Shown here in pieces: positions 1 to 10,112 of a stretch of 64,000 nt of DNA; the stretch's first letter is position 1; every line of letters begins with the position of its first letter. The translations under genes were made by a program, and so were the position numbers. The stretch comes from Nannocystis sp. RBIL2. Its GTDB lineage: Bacteria > Myxococcota_A > Polyangia > Nannocystales > Nannocystaceae. Location of the stretch: the NCBI RefSeq assembly GCF_026626745.1, contig NZ_JAPNJW010000001.1, positions 5,192,001 through 5,256,000 of the forward strand, read 5' to 3'. A model generated the notes under the pieces. That model was given only the letters and a program-made list of their open reading frames with translations, was not told where the DNA came from and searched no databases.

Positions 1-210
1 CGGGTGCAGCTCCGGCGCGAACGGCCACGGGAAGTCGGCCAATCGATAGTGTTCGGCCAGGTTTTGCAGGCGGACCTCCGGATACGCCACCGCCCATACG
101 CCCCCTGGCCGGGGCCCGCGCTCGAACATTACGATCTCGTGGCCGAATCGCTGCAGCATCCGCGCCGCCGCGATGCCGGAGATCCCGGCGCCAATCATTG
201 CGATCTTCAT
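1..210 (-). CDS. FAD/NAD(P)-binding oxidoreductase, N-terminal fragment
   Basis: Partial gene; only the first 70 codons lie in the window and the rest runs off the left edge. The start is the ATG at 208-210 read on the minus strand. It opens with MKIAMIGAGISGIAAARML, a textbook Rossmann dinucleotide-binding loop (GxGxxG followed by small residues). An acidic residue (FERG) ends the second beta strand, as expected for binding the FAD ribose, and RPGGVWA follows. That last motif is common in flavin-containing monooxygenases and related amine or ketone oxygenases. Family membership beyond 'FAD-dependent oxidoreductase' cannot be decided from this fragment. Confidence 0.8.
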   Translation of the reverse strand, partial: MKIAMIGAGISGIAAARMLQRFGHEIVMFERGPRPGGVWAVAYPEVRLQNLAEHYRLADFPWPFAPELHP

Positions 211-488
211 CGGCTTCAGTGTGGGTCGGTTCGTCGGGTGGATCGTCGCATCCTACCGTGCCTCGCCTCACGCTGCACGTCGCTCCGGCAGCGCCGCGAT
301 TCCGCGCGACGATCCGCGCCCGCCTGATGGTCTCCTGTCATTGTATTCGCGCGATCGCCCGGCGCCCTCGCGAGATGCGTGGCCCCGCGGACCCACGGTC
401 CAGGTCACACGCCATTGGTCGGCGTGCCACCGCGCGGTGCGCTGATACGCGCGCGTCCGTCCCGCTCGCCGCGCTAAGGTGGCGCGCC

Positions 489-1595
<1,107 letters not shown>

Positions 1596-1725
1596 GTCCC
1601 GGCGCGGCCACCCGGCCCCGCCTGCCCTGGTCGCCCCCGGACCCGCCTGATTCGCCCGTCCGGGCCCCGCCGCGGCCGACCCTTGCGCCCGCCCGACGAG
1701 CGCCGGCATCATCGAGGTCGCACGC

Positions 1726-2466
1726 ATGCACGCCCGTCACTTGATGCTCGAGAGCCCCGCCATGGGGCGCAAGGTTCACCTGTGGTGTTACGGCCATTAC
1801 GGCCCGCCCGTCATCGCCTTCCCCTCCGCCGCCGGCTTCGCCCACGAGTGGGACCGCCACGGCATGTTCGAGGTGCTCGGCCCGCTGGTCCGCGCCGGCA
1901 AGGTCAAGTTCTACTGCCCGGAGAGCAACGTCTCCCAGGTGTGGACCGACAAGGAGAGCTCGATCGCCGCGCGCATGCAGCGGCACCGCGCCTACGAGGG
2001 CTTCATCCTCGACACCCTCGTGCCCTTCATCCGCGAGGACTGCCGCTGGGAGGGCGCGCCGATGACCGCCGTCGGCTGCAGCCTGGGCGGCACCTACGCC
2101 GCCCTGTTCGCCCTCAAGTACCCCGAGACCTTCCGCCGCGTGCTGTGCATGAGCGGCCGCTACCTCACCACCGAGCTGACCGGCAAGCACCAGGACTCGG
2201 ACCTCTACTTCAACAACCCGCTGGCCTTCGTCCCCGGCCTGCACGGCGAGGCGCTCGACCGCCTGCGCCGCAACACCCACCTCACCCTCGTCTGCGGCCG
2301 CGGCGCCTACGAGGAGGGCTGCATCGAGGAGACGATCGCTCTCGGCCAGCTGCTCGAGGAGAAGGGCATCCCCAGCGTCACCGACATCTGGGGCCGCGAG
2401 TCGCGGCACGACTGGGACTGGTGGCAGCGCCAGGTCGCCGTCCACCTGCCACGCCTGATCGGCTGA
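1726..2466 (+). CDS. Esterase-like alpha/beta hydrolase
   Basis: A 246-residue cytoplasmic protein with no signal peptide. It resembles the putative esterase (esterase D/S-formylglutathione hydrolase-like) group. The nucleophile elbow is G-C-S-L-G-G with Ser about residue 119, and an oxyanion-region segment VIAFPSAAGF lies near residue 30. A late acidic residue and the final His (SRHDWDWW, near the C-terminus) could complete the triad. It lies 62 bases before the DHCR24-type gene on the same strand, separated by a cluster of CATGTCC/CCTGTCC short repeats, so co-transcription is uncertain. The substrate is unknown. Confidence 0.8.
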   Translation: MHARHLMLESPAMGRKVHLWCYGHYGPPVIAFPSAAGFAHEWDRHGMFEVLGPLVRAGKVKFYCPESNVSQVWTDKESSIAARMQRHRAYEGFILDTLVPFIREDCRWEGAPMTAVGCSLGGTYAALFALKYPETFRRVLCMSGRYLTTELTGKHQDSDLYFNNPLAFVPGLHGEALDRLRRNTHLTLVCGRGAYEEGCIEETIALGQLLEEKGIPSVTDIWGRESRHDWDWWQRQVAVHLPRLIG

Positions 2467-2468
2467 AG

Positions 2469-2528
2469 CCTGTCGCTTCGGCCATGTCCCATCGGACCTG
2501 TCTCTCCGCACCTGCCCCTTAAAACACC
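2469..2528 (+). repeat. Cluster of short dispersed inverted-repeat units
   Basis: The spacer contains three or four adjoining copies of the window-wide motif: CCTGTCG, CATGTCC-catc-GGACCTG, CCTGTCT and CCTGCCC. Neighbouring copies can pair with each other as small hairpins. It sits between an esterase stop and the next ATG. Function unknown; it may act as an attenuating or mRNA-stabilising structure. Confidence 0.5.
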
Positions 2529-4130
2529 ATGCGCCAGAAGCTCGTCGACCTCCTCACCAAGTACCGCTCGCTGCTGCTGGTCGGCGTCGGCCTGCCGGTC
2601 GGCTTCGTCTTCGACGCCGTCCTGCGGGCGCGGGCGCGGGCCTACGAGCTGCTCGGGGCGGCGCCCGAGCGCCACGACGAGAAGGTGCGGGAGATCCAGG
2701 AGCAGGTGCGGCGCTGGGCCAGCCAGCCCGCGAGCGAGCGCAAGCCGATGTGCACCGACCGGCGCACGTGGATGAACCTCTCGACCCGCTTCGAGCCCAA
2801 GCACACCTGGCACAAGGTGCGCATGGGCGCGCTGCGCGACGTCCTCGGCCTCGACGAGCAGGCGCGCACCGTCCGCGTCGAGCCGTTCGTCACCGTCGGC
2901 CAGGCCATGCGCTTCCTGGCGCAGCGCGGCTACATGCTCGCGGTCCACCTGGAGATCGCCGACGCCACCATCGGCGGCCTCGCCCTGGCCGCCGGCATGA
3001 CGACGCACTCGCACAAGGTCGGCATGCTGTTCGAGACCGTGGTCGCCTACGAGGTCGTCCTGGCCGACGGCAGCCTCGTGCGCGTGACGAAGGACAGCCA
3101 CCCCGACCTGTTCCGCGCCATGGGCTGGTCGCACGGCACCCTCGGCCTGCTCGTCGGCGTCGAGCTCGCCGTCGTCCCGATCAAGAAGTACGTGCACATG
3201 CGCTACGTCCCGGTCCACTCGCAGCAGGGCTACTGCGACGAGATGTACCGCCTCGCCAACGCCGACGACGCGCCGCACTTCCTCGAGGCCACCGTCTACG
3301 CCAAGGACCGCGCGGTGATCATGTGCGGCGACTTCGCCGACGAGCCGACCGAGCCGGCCGAGCGGGCCAAGATCAACCACGTCGGCCGCTGGTACAAGCC
3401 GTGGTTCTACAAGCACGTCGAGACGTTCGCCGAGCGCGGCGGCGACGAGTACATCCCGCTGCAGGACTACATCCTCCGCCACAACCGCAGCATCTTCTGG
3501 GTGGTGGCGCACATGATCCCGGAGGGCAACCACCCGCTGTTCCGCGCCCTGCTCGGGTGGATGATGCCGCCGCGGATCGCCTTCCTGAAGTTCTCGACCA
3601 CCCCCGCGGTGCGCAAGATGACCTTCACCATGCAGGTGTTCCAGGACATCGTGCTGCCGATGAGCGCGATGAAGCGCGCGATCGACCTCGTGGACGAGCG
3701 GTTCGAGATGTTCCCGATCTTGCTGTACCCGTCGCGGGTGTACGACCACGGCGAGGCCGGCGGCCAGCTGCCGCGCCCGTTCCCCGAGGACATCGTGCCC
3801 GGCAAGGACTACGCGATGTACTTCGACCTCGGGGTCTACGGGGTGCCCGGGCCGATCCAGCGCGGCCTGCCGTTCAAGACGGTCCACGCGATGCGGGCCA
3901 TGGAGGCGTTCACGGCCAGCGTGCGCGGCTTCCCGTTCCTCTACGCCGACACCTTCATGACCCGCGACGAATTCGAGGTCATGTTCGACCTCCGGCTGTA
4001 CCGCCAGGTCCGCGAACGCTACGGCGCCTCGGCCGCCTTCCCCGACCTGTACGACAAAATCCGCCCCGAGGTCGACGTCCTCGCCGTGCTCGACGAGGAG
4101 CGCGAGCTGGACACCACCCTCGCCGACTGA
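2529..4130 (+). CDS. DHCR24-type (delta-24 sterol reductase/DWARF1) FAD oxidoreductase
   Basis: A 533-residue FAD-linked oxidoreductase. In eukaryotes DHCR24 reduces the C24(25) side-chain double bond of sterols. The protein begins with a membrane segment (LLLVGVGLPVGFVFDAVL), like the N-terminal anchor of DHCR24. It then carries the FAD_binding_4 core: RVEPFVTVGQ, ATIGGLALAAGM, SHKVGMLFETVVAYEVVLADG and WSHGTLGLL. The C-terminal half shows DHCR24-specific blocks, as I remember the human protein: YYKPWFFKHVE-like (here WYKPWFYKHVET), EYIPLQDYILRHNRSIFW, FRALLGWMMPP, QDIVLPM and FPFLYADTFMTRDEF. The length matches the family (about 516 in human). Several myxobacteria make sterols, so a sterol side-chain reductase role is likely, but the substrate is inferred. 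Confidence 0.88.
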   Translation: MRQKLVDLLTKYRSLLLVGVGLPVGFVFDAVLRARARAYELLGAAPERHDEKVREIQEQVRRWASQPASERKPMCTDRRTWMNLSTRFEPKHTWHKVRMGALRDVLGLDEQARTVRVEPFVTVGQAMRFLAQRGYMLAVHLEIADATIGGLALAAGMTTHSHKVGMLFETVVAYEVVLADGSLVRVTKDSHPDLFRAMGWSHGTLGLLVGVELAVVPIKKYVHMRYVPVHSQQGYCDEMYRLANADDAPHFLEATVYAKDRAVIMCGDFADEPTEPAERAKINHVGRWYKPWFYKHVETFAERGGDEYIPLQDYILRHNRSIFWVVAHMIPEGNHPLFRALLGWMMPPRIAFLKFSTTPAVRKMTFTMQVFQDIVLPMSAMKRAIDLVDERFEMFPILLYPSRVYDHGEAGGQLPRPFPEDIVPGKDYAMYFDLGVYGVPGPIQRGLPFKTVHAMRAMEAFTASVRGFPFLYADTFMTRDEFEVMFDLRLYRQVRERYGASAAFPDLYDKIRPEVDVLAVLDEERELDTTLAD

Positions 4131-4422
4131 ACCCTCACGCCCGGGCCCGCTGGGTCCGGCGGCGCAGCGAACGGCCGTGCACCGCCGTTCGCCCCGCGAC
4201 GTGCGCCGACCCGTCCCCCGCTTCGTTGCGCGCCCGCGAACCTCGTGGTATCCCACGCGCGCACAAACGTTTCTGGCACTCGGCTCATTTGCACGCTCGT
4301 CTCTGAGTTTGTATCGGTCCTTGTCTCCGGCGACGCTGACTGTCGTGGCGCGGCTCCCACGGCGGTCGGGGTGTGAACACGGGGCGAGAGCGCCCACTAG
4401 CCGCACGCACGAGACGACGCAC
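4131..4422 (+). promoter_or_regulatory. Long leader/promoter region of the RRM protein
   Basis: About 290 non-coding bases precede the RRM gene and are less GC-rich than the flanking genes (for example 4255-4325, with short AT tracts). A long AT-richer leader suits cold- or stress-regulated glycine-rich RNA-binding protein genes. No exact promoter box can be assigned by eye. Confidence 0.35.
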
Positions 4423-4899
4423 ATGAGCAACCGACTGTTCGTAGGTAACCTGTCCTTCCAGACCACCGAGGAGGACCTCCAGCAAGTTTTCGCAGACTTC
4501 GGCGAGATCGCCGAGATCCGCCTCGTCCTCGACCGTGACACCGGTCGTTCGCGCGGCTTCGCCTTCGTGGCGATGGCCGACGACGAGGCCGCCAAGCGCG
4601 CCACCGAGAGCCTCAACGGCCAGATGCTCGACGGCCGCCCGCTCCGCGTGAACGAGGCCGAAGAGCGCCGCGATCGCCCGGGTGGCGGCGGCGGCGGTGG
4701 CGGTGGTAGCCGTCCGTTCGGCGGCGGTGGTGGCGGTGGCGGCCGCGGCGGCTTCGGCGGCGGCGGCGGCGGCGGTGGCTTTGGCGGCGGCGGCGGCGGT
4801 CGCGGCGGCTTCGGCGGCGGCGGCGGCGGCGGCCGTGGTGGTGGCGGCCGCGGTGGCGACCGTGGCGGCCGCGGCGGCGGCGGCGGCGGCCGCTGGTAA
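4423..4899 (+). CDS. Glycine-rich RRM RNA-binding protein
   Basis: 158 residues, starting at the ATG of MSNRLFVGNLSF. The first ~80 residues are one RNA recognition motif: RNP2 is LFVGNLSF and RNP1 is RGFAFVAM. The tail, from about residue 87 to the end, is almost pure glycine with interspersed Arg, Phe and Ser (RGG-like boxes), ending in RW. The architecture matches plant and cyanobacterial glycine-rich RNA-binding proteins and the Rbp family known in myxobacteria, which bind RNA and are often cold-induced. It likely acts as a cytoplasmic RNA chaperone. The low-complexity tail creates several long but meaningless antisense reading frames. Confidence 0.92.
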   Translation: MSNRLFVGNLSFQTTEEDLQQVFADFGEIAEIRLVLDRDTGRSRGFAFVAMADDEAAKRATESLNGQMLDGRPLRVNEAEERRDRPGGGGGGGGGSRPFGGGGGGGGRGGFGGGGGGGGFGGGGGGRGGFGGGGGGGRGGGGRGGDRGGRGGGGGGRW

Positions 4900-5037
4900 T
4901 CCAGCCCGTCCCTGACGACACCTGAAGACGCGAGCAGGAGCCCCGCTCCTCGCTCGCGTCTCGCGTTTAACCGGCGCCCGCGATCGCCGCGCCGAGCCCG
5001 CCGGCCGCGGTGACTCTGCGCTATCCTGCGCACCTCC

Positions 5038-7245
5038 GTGTCCCCGCGCCGCCTCCGTCACGTCGTCCTCGCGGCCTGCCTCGGCGTCGCCTCCCTCGCC
5101 CTCGTGCGCAGCCAGCCGCCGGCGCCCGCCGGCCCGGACGCGCCCCGCGAAAATTTCTCGGCCGCCCGCGCCCGCGAGGAGCTGGTCCAGTTACTCGGCG
5201 ACGAGCGCCCGCACCCGGTCGGCTCGGCCGCCAACGAGGCCGTCCGCGCGCGCCTGGTCGCCCGCCTGCGCGCCCTCGGCACCGAGCCCGAGGAACAGCA
5301 TGGCTTCGCCTGCAGCAGCGGCGGCAACTGTGCCCCGGTGACCAACGTGATCGTCTGGCTCCCGGGACAGGTCGCCGGCCCGGCGCTGGCGATCACCTCG
5401 CACTACGACTCGGTCGGCGCCGGCCCGGGCGCGGCCGACGACGGCCACGGGGTGGCGACTGCGCTGGAGCTGCTGCAGATCTTGCTCCCCCTCCCGCGCC
5501 GCCCGCCGCTGGCGCTGGTGTTCACCGACGGCGAGGAGGCCGGCCTGCTCGGCATGCGCGCCTTCGCCGAGCACCCGCGCGCCGGCGAGATCGGCGTCGT
5601 CCTCAACCTCGAGGCCCGCGGCACCACCGGCGCCTCCAGCATGTTCGAGACCAGCGACGGCAACAGCGCCCTGATCGCCGCCTTCGCCGGCGCCGGCGCG
5701 AACGCCCTGTCGCTGTCCTACGAGATCTACCGCCGCCTGCCCAACGACACCGATCTCACCGTCCTCAAGGAACATGGCCTTCAGGGCATGAACTTCGCGT
5801 TCATCGGCGGCGTGCTGCGCTACCACACCCCGCGCGACGACCTCGCCCACCTCGACCTCGGCAGCGTGCAACAACAGGGCGAGGCCGTCCTCGCCACCGC
5901 GCGCAACCTGCTGACCGCCGACCTGCCGCCGCCCGCTCCGCACAACGCCCACTACGTCGACCTGCTCGGCCTCGTCCTGCTGCGCTGGCCCGCCTGGCTC
6001 GACGTCCCGCTCGCCGCCGCCGCCCTGCTCGCGCTGCTCGTCACCGCCGTCCGCCGCCGCCGCGAGCTGTCCACCCGCAACGTCCTGCTGGCCCTCGCCG
6101 CCCCGTTCGTCGCAGTCCTGGCCGCGGTCGCCGCTGCCACCGTCCTGCTCCTCGCGGCCGAGGCCCTCACCCGCCCGCTCGGCACCTGGTGCGCCGCCAC
6201 CTCGACGGCTCTGCTCGGCCTCGCCACCGCCGCAGTCGCCGCGGCCCTCGCCGTCGCGCGCCCGCTCGTCCGCCGCGCCGGCCCGCTCGCCCAGTCGCTC
6301 GTCACATGGTCGCTGTGGACCGGCCTCGGCCTCTTCGTGGCCATCCAGATCCCCGGCGCCGCGATCTTGCTGCTCGCCCCCGCCGTCCTCGCCGCCCTCG
6401 CCCCCGCCTCGCGCCTCGCCCCGATCGCCGCCGCCCTGCTCGCGGTCGCAGTCTGGACCCCGCTCGCCCCGGCACTGGTCGAGGCCCTCGGCCTGTCCGC
6501 CCCGCTCGTCGGCGCCACCGTCGGCTGGCTGTGCACCGCGCTGCTCCCCACCTGCACCGAAGAACCTGGCGAAAAGACCCTGTCCCTTTGGACATGGCCT
6601 TTCGTGCTGGTCGCCATCCTCGCCGTCACCCTCGCCGCGGTCGCTCCGCGCCACGACGGCGACCATCCGGCCAAGGCCAACCTCGTCCACCTCACCGACC
6701 TCGACGCCGGTCGCGCGTGGCACGTCGTCGAGGCCCCGTCCGGCGTGCCGGACCCGCTCGCCGCCGCCCTCGCGTGGGACGAGCCGCGCCCGCTGCTGCC
6801 GTGGTCGAGCCGCGCGGTCCCCTCGGCGCCCGCGGCTCTGCTCGGCGACGCCGGCCCGCGCCTCGAGCTGCGCCCGCGGACCGAGGGCGACCCGCCGGGT
6901 CGCGCGACCATGACCCTGCGGGCCCGCCCCGGCGCGCTCGCCTCCATGCTCGTGATCCCCGGCGGCGCCGTCGCCACCCTCCGCGTCGGCGGCCGTGTCC
7001 TCGACGTGACGGCGCTGCGACCTGGTCCTTCGGACACCCGTATCGTCACCGTCTTCGGCTGCCCGGCCGAGGGCGTCGAGGTCGTCGCAGACATCACCAC
7101 CGCCACGCCGTGGACGATCGTCGACCTCACGCCCGGGCTCGCGCCCGACGCCCCTGCGAGCGCTCGCCCCGAGTGGGCCGTGCCCTATCAATGGGGTGAT
7201 TTGATCGCTGCGCGACGGAGCTTCACACCGCCCGCCGCGCAATGA
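5038..7245 (+). CDS. M28-family metallopeptidase with polytopic membrane C-terminus
   Basis: 735 residues from a GTG start; the N-terminal segment LRHVVLAACLGVASLALV is a signal or anchor. Residues ~45-300 form an M28 aminopeptidase domain. Zinc-site motifs are HYDSVG (His ~122), the GAADDGHG aspartate, DGEEAGLLG (acidic pair near 165) and LEARG, with a late YHTPRDDL histidine. Residues ~305-530 contain about six or seven hydrophobic helices, and a soluble domain of ~190 residues ends the protein. M28 fused to a membrane domain is the layout of ERMP1/Fxna and of bacterial M28 membrane peptidases. It probably trims peptides on the periplasmic side. A CCTGTCC-ctttGGACATGG short repeat lies inside the coding region near 6580. 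Confidence 0.88.
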   Translation: MSPRRLRHVVLAACLGVASLALVRSQPPAPAGPDAPRENFSAARAREELVQLLGDERPHPVGSAANEAVRARLVARLRALGTEPEEQHGFACSSGGNCAPVTNVIVWLPGQVAGPALAITSHYDSVGAGPGAADDGHGVATALELLQILLPLPRRPPLALVFTDGEEAGLLGMRAFAEHPRAGEIGVVLNLEARGTTGASSMFETSDGNSALIAAFAGAGANALSLSYEIYRRLPNDTDLTVLKEHGLQGMNFAFIGGVLRYHTPRDDLAHLDLGSVQQQGEAVLATARNLLTADLPPPAPHNAHYVDLLGLVLLRWPAWLDVPLAAAALLALLVTAVRRRRELSTRNVLLALAAPFVAVLAAVAAATVLLLAAEALTRPLGTWCAATSTALLGLATAAVAAALAVARPLVRRAGPLAQSLVTWSLWTGLGLFVAIQIPGAAILLLAPAVLAALAPASRLAPIAAALLAVAVWTPLAPALVEALGLSAPLVGATVGWLCTALLPTCTEEPGEKTLSLWTWPFVLVAILAVTLAAVAPRHDGDHPAKANLVHLTDLDAGRAWHVVEAPSGVPDPLAAALAWDEPRPLLPWSSRAVPSAPAALLGDAGPRLELRPRTEGDPPGRATMTLRARPGALASMLVIPGGAVATLRVGGRVLDVTALRPGPSDTRIVTVFGCPAEGVEVVADITTATPWTIVDLTPGLAPDAPASARPEWAVPYQWGDLIAARRSFTPPAAQ

Positions 7246-7358
7246 TTCGCGATCGACCTTTCGCCCCCGGAAGATCGTCGCGCGCTTGCGAGCGCGCCCT
7301 CGCGTTGCTGCTGAACGATCGCCCGTGGTAGCGTCGCCTCGCTGGAGGCTTGGAGAAC

Positions 7359-10043
7359 ATGAAGGGCTTGAGGTTGATCTTTGGCTTGGCCACTTGCGCG
7401 TACGTGACGGCGTGTTCCGACTCGACCGCGACCACGACCGACACTGCGAATACCGACACCACGACCGAGAGCACGACGTCGCAGCAGACCACGACCGTCG
7501 GGCCGACCACCGGCCCCGACCCGACCACGGGCGTCCCGACCACCTCGCTGCCGACCACCACGACGCCGACGTCGACCACGACCTCCACCGACACGACCGA
7601 CACGACCGCGACCACCGACCCGCTGACCACCACGCAGGGCACCACCACCACGACCACCACCGACGGCGACACCGACACCACGACCACCACCACCGGTCCG
7701 GTCGCCGAGTGCGGCAACGGCATCGTCGAGGACGGCGAGGCCTGCGACGACGGGCCGGAGAACGGCCCCGGCAAGGCCTGCAACGCCGAGTGTCAGACCC
7801 AAGCCTGCGGCGACGGCGACGTCGGCCCCGGCGAAGAGTGTGACGACGGCGCCGGCAACGGCGACATGAACAGCTGCAAGGCCGACTGCACCGACAACGT
7901 CTGCGGCGACGGGGCCGTCGGCCCGGGCGAGGGCTGCGACGACGGCAACGACGACGACGCCGACGAGTGTACCAACGCCTGCGCCCTGGCGACCTGCGGC
8001 GACGCGATCGTCGCGGCCACCGAGGCGTGCGACGACGGCAACGACGACAACACCGACCTCTGCACCGACACCTGCACCAACGCCGCCTGCAGCGACGGCT
8101 TCATCCAGGCCGGCGTCGGCGAGGAGTGCGACGACGGCACCGACAACGCCGACGACGCCGACTGCACCACCACCTGCAAGGCCGCCACCTGCGGCGACGG
8201 CCACGTGTGGAGCAGCGGCGGCGGCACCGAGGAGTGCGACCTCGGGGCCGAGAACGGCCCCGGCAAGGCCTGCAACGCCCAGTGTCAGCTCAACGTCTGC
8301 GGCGACGGCGACCAGGGCCCCGAGGAGGCCTGCGACGACGGCAACCTCGACAACGGCGACGGCTGCAACGCCATCTGCGACCTCGAGCAGTGCGGCAACG
8401 AGATCCTCGACTTCGGCGAGGCCTGCGACGACGGCGCCAACGGCGACCCCGACGACGGCTGCACCGACAACTGCGCCTTCCCCGACTGCGGCGACGGCTT
8501 CGAGCAGCCGAGCCTCGGCGAGGACTGCGACCTCGGCGCGAACAACAGCGACAGCGGCGACTGCACCCTCGCCTGCCTCGCCGCCGCGTGCGGCGACGGA
8601 CTGATCCACGCCAACGTCGAGCAGTGTGACGACGGCGCCAACAACGGCCCCGGCCAGGCCTGCAAGGCCGACTGCAGCGCCAACTTCTGCGGCGACGCCG
8701 ACGTCGGCCCCGGCGAGGCCTGCGACGACGGCAACCAGAGCAACAACGACGCCTGCACCAACGTCTGCAAGTTCGCCACCTGCGGCGACGGCTTCGAGCA
8801 GGGCACCGAGCAGTGCGACCTCGGCGACCTCAACGACAACCTCGGCCAGTGCACCCTCGCCTGCAACCTGGCCGACTGCGGCGACGGCTTCATCCAGCCC
8901 TCCAACATGGAGGAGTGCGACGACAGCAACATGTCGAACACCGACGCCTGCCTCGACTCCTGCAAGGACGCCGAGTGCGGTGACGGCTTCGTGTGGGCCG
9001 GCCAGGAGCAGTGCGACGACGGCAACCAGCTGCAGACCGACGCTTGCCTCGACGGCTGCATCAACGCGTCGTGCGGCGACGGCCACGTGTGGGCCGGCCA
9101 GGAGCAGTGCGACGACGGCAACCAGATCGACAGCGACACCTGCACCCACCTGTGCAAGCCGCCCGCTTGCAACGACGGCATCAAGAGCGGCGCCGAGACC
9201 GACGTCGACTGCGGCGGCCCGATGTGCGGCAAGTGCCTCAAGGATCAGGCATGCGCCGGCCCCAGCGACTGCGTCACCGGCAATTGCGTCGCCAACGTCT
9301 GCACTGCGCCGCAGTCGTGCAAGCAGATCCACGCCGGCGATCCCTCGAAGCAGAGCGGCAAGTACACGATCGACCCCGGCTTCCCCGGCGTCCCGCCCTT
9401 CGACGTGTGGTGCGACATGATGACGGACGGCGGCGGCTGGACCGTGTTCCACGCCGTCTCCGGCGCCGACAACGAGCGCACCCTGGTCACCAACACCGAG
9501 AACCTGAACAATAACCCGCTGAACTTCCAGCACTACAGCGTCAACCAGCTCAAGAAGACCGGGCTCAGCCTCATCTCCACCGAGACGATCTTCGTCCGCA
9601 ACAACGGCACCTGGCTGCGCGTCAACAAGCCGGCCTTCAACCAGAACCTCGTCCAGCCCGACGCCGTCTGGAAGGGCCCGGTCACCATCACCGCCAACAA
9701 CGGTGTCAGCGCTCAGGCTTTCATGGGTTGGGCCAACCTCCCCAACAAGATCCTCAAGGGCGGTGACTTCGGCATCACCTCGACCCCCGACGGCCAGACC
9801 AGCTGCCAGAACAAGACGACCACCCAGGGCTTCACCAACGAGACGGCCAGCGCCTTCATGCTGAACGGCTGCTGCGACTTCCACTACCTCTACAGCTACT
9901 CGGGCACCGTCAACGACTCCGACGCCGGCTACGACGTCAAGGTGCCGCTCGGCGCGTGGGCAGCCACGCCCGAGGCAGCCGGTGACTGCGAGCTCACCCG
10001 TCCCGAGGGCGGCTCGATCAAGTTCTACGCGGCCATGCGCTGA
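7359..10043 (+). CDS. DUF4215-repeat lipoprotein with fibrinogen-like C-terminal domain
   Basis: 894 residues; the ATG at 7359 follows a purine-rich site (ctggagg). The N-terminus MKGLRLIFGLATCAYVTAC carries a lipobox-like cysteine. A Thr/Asp-rich linker of about 95 residues follows. Then come 15 tandem Cys-rich units of about 28-34 residues (CGDGxxxxGEECDDGNxxxxDxCxxxC), the DUF4215/myxococcus-repeat type. A further unit, CNDGIKSGAETDVDCGG, comes next. The last ~230 residues start SCKQIHAGDPSKQSGKY and include VWCDMMTDGGGWTVFH, the signature of fibrinogen-related domains. It is presumably an outer-membrane surface adhesin. The repeats bind metal or form disulphides in the extracellular space; ligand unknown. 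Confidence 0.9.
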   Translation: MKGLRLIFGLATCAYVTACSDSTATTTDTANTDTTTESTTSQQTTTVGPTTGPDPTTGVPTTSLPTTTTPTSTTTSTDTTDTTATTDPLTTTQGTTTTTTTDGDTDTTTTTTGPVAECGNGIVEDGEACDDGPENGPGKACNAECQTQACGDGDVGPGEECDDGAGNGDMNSCKADCTDNVCGDGAVGPGEGCDDGNDDDADECTNACALATCGDAIVAATEACDDGNDDNTDLCTDTCTNAACSDGFIQAGVGEECDDGTDNADDADCTTTCKAATCGDGHVWSSGGGTEECDLGAENGPGKACNAQCQLNVCGDGDQGPEEACDDGNLDNGDGCNAICDLEQCGNEILDFGEACDDGANGDPDDGCTDNCAFPDCGDGFEQPSLGEDCDLGANNSDSGDCTLACLAAACGDGLIHANVEQCDDGANNGPGQACKADCSANFCGDADVGPGEACDDGNQSNNDACTNVCKFATCGDGFEQGTEQCDLGDLNDNLGQCTLACNLADCGDGFIQPSNMEECDDSNMSNTDACLDSCKDAECGDGFVWAGQEQCDDGNQLQTDACLDGCINASCGDGHVWAGQEQCDDGNQIDSDTCTHLCKPPACNDGIKSGAETDVDCGGPMCGKCLKDQACAGPSDCVTGNCVANVCTAPQSCKQIHAGDPSKQSGKYTIDPGFPGVPPFDVWCDMMTDGGGWTVFHAVSGADNERTLVTNTENLNNNPLNFQHYSVNQLKKTGLSLISTETIFVRNNGTWLRVNKPAFNQNLVQPDAVWKGPVTITANNGVSAQAFMGWANLPNKILKGGDFGITSTPDGQTSCQNKTTTQGFTNETASAFMLNGCCDFHYLYSYSGTVNDSDAGYDVKVPLGAWAATPEAAGDCELTRPEGGSIKFYAAMR

Positions 10044-10112
10044 TCCCCGCTGACTCCGGCAGGCGCGCGGCGGTAGGCGCGCCTGCCCAATGCGGGCCAT
10101 GATTCCCAAATC

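Noticed and set aside
2307..5033. Long minus-strand reading frame of 908 codons
   Set aside because: It is the shadow of the DHCR24-type and RRM genes; its Pro-rich middle is the antisense of the glycine-rich tail. The plus-strand proteins have clear family matches.
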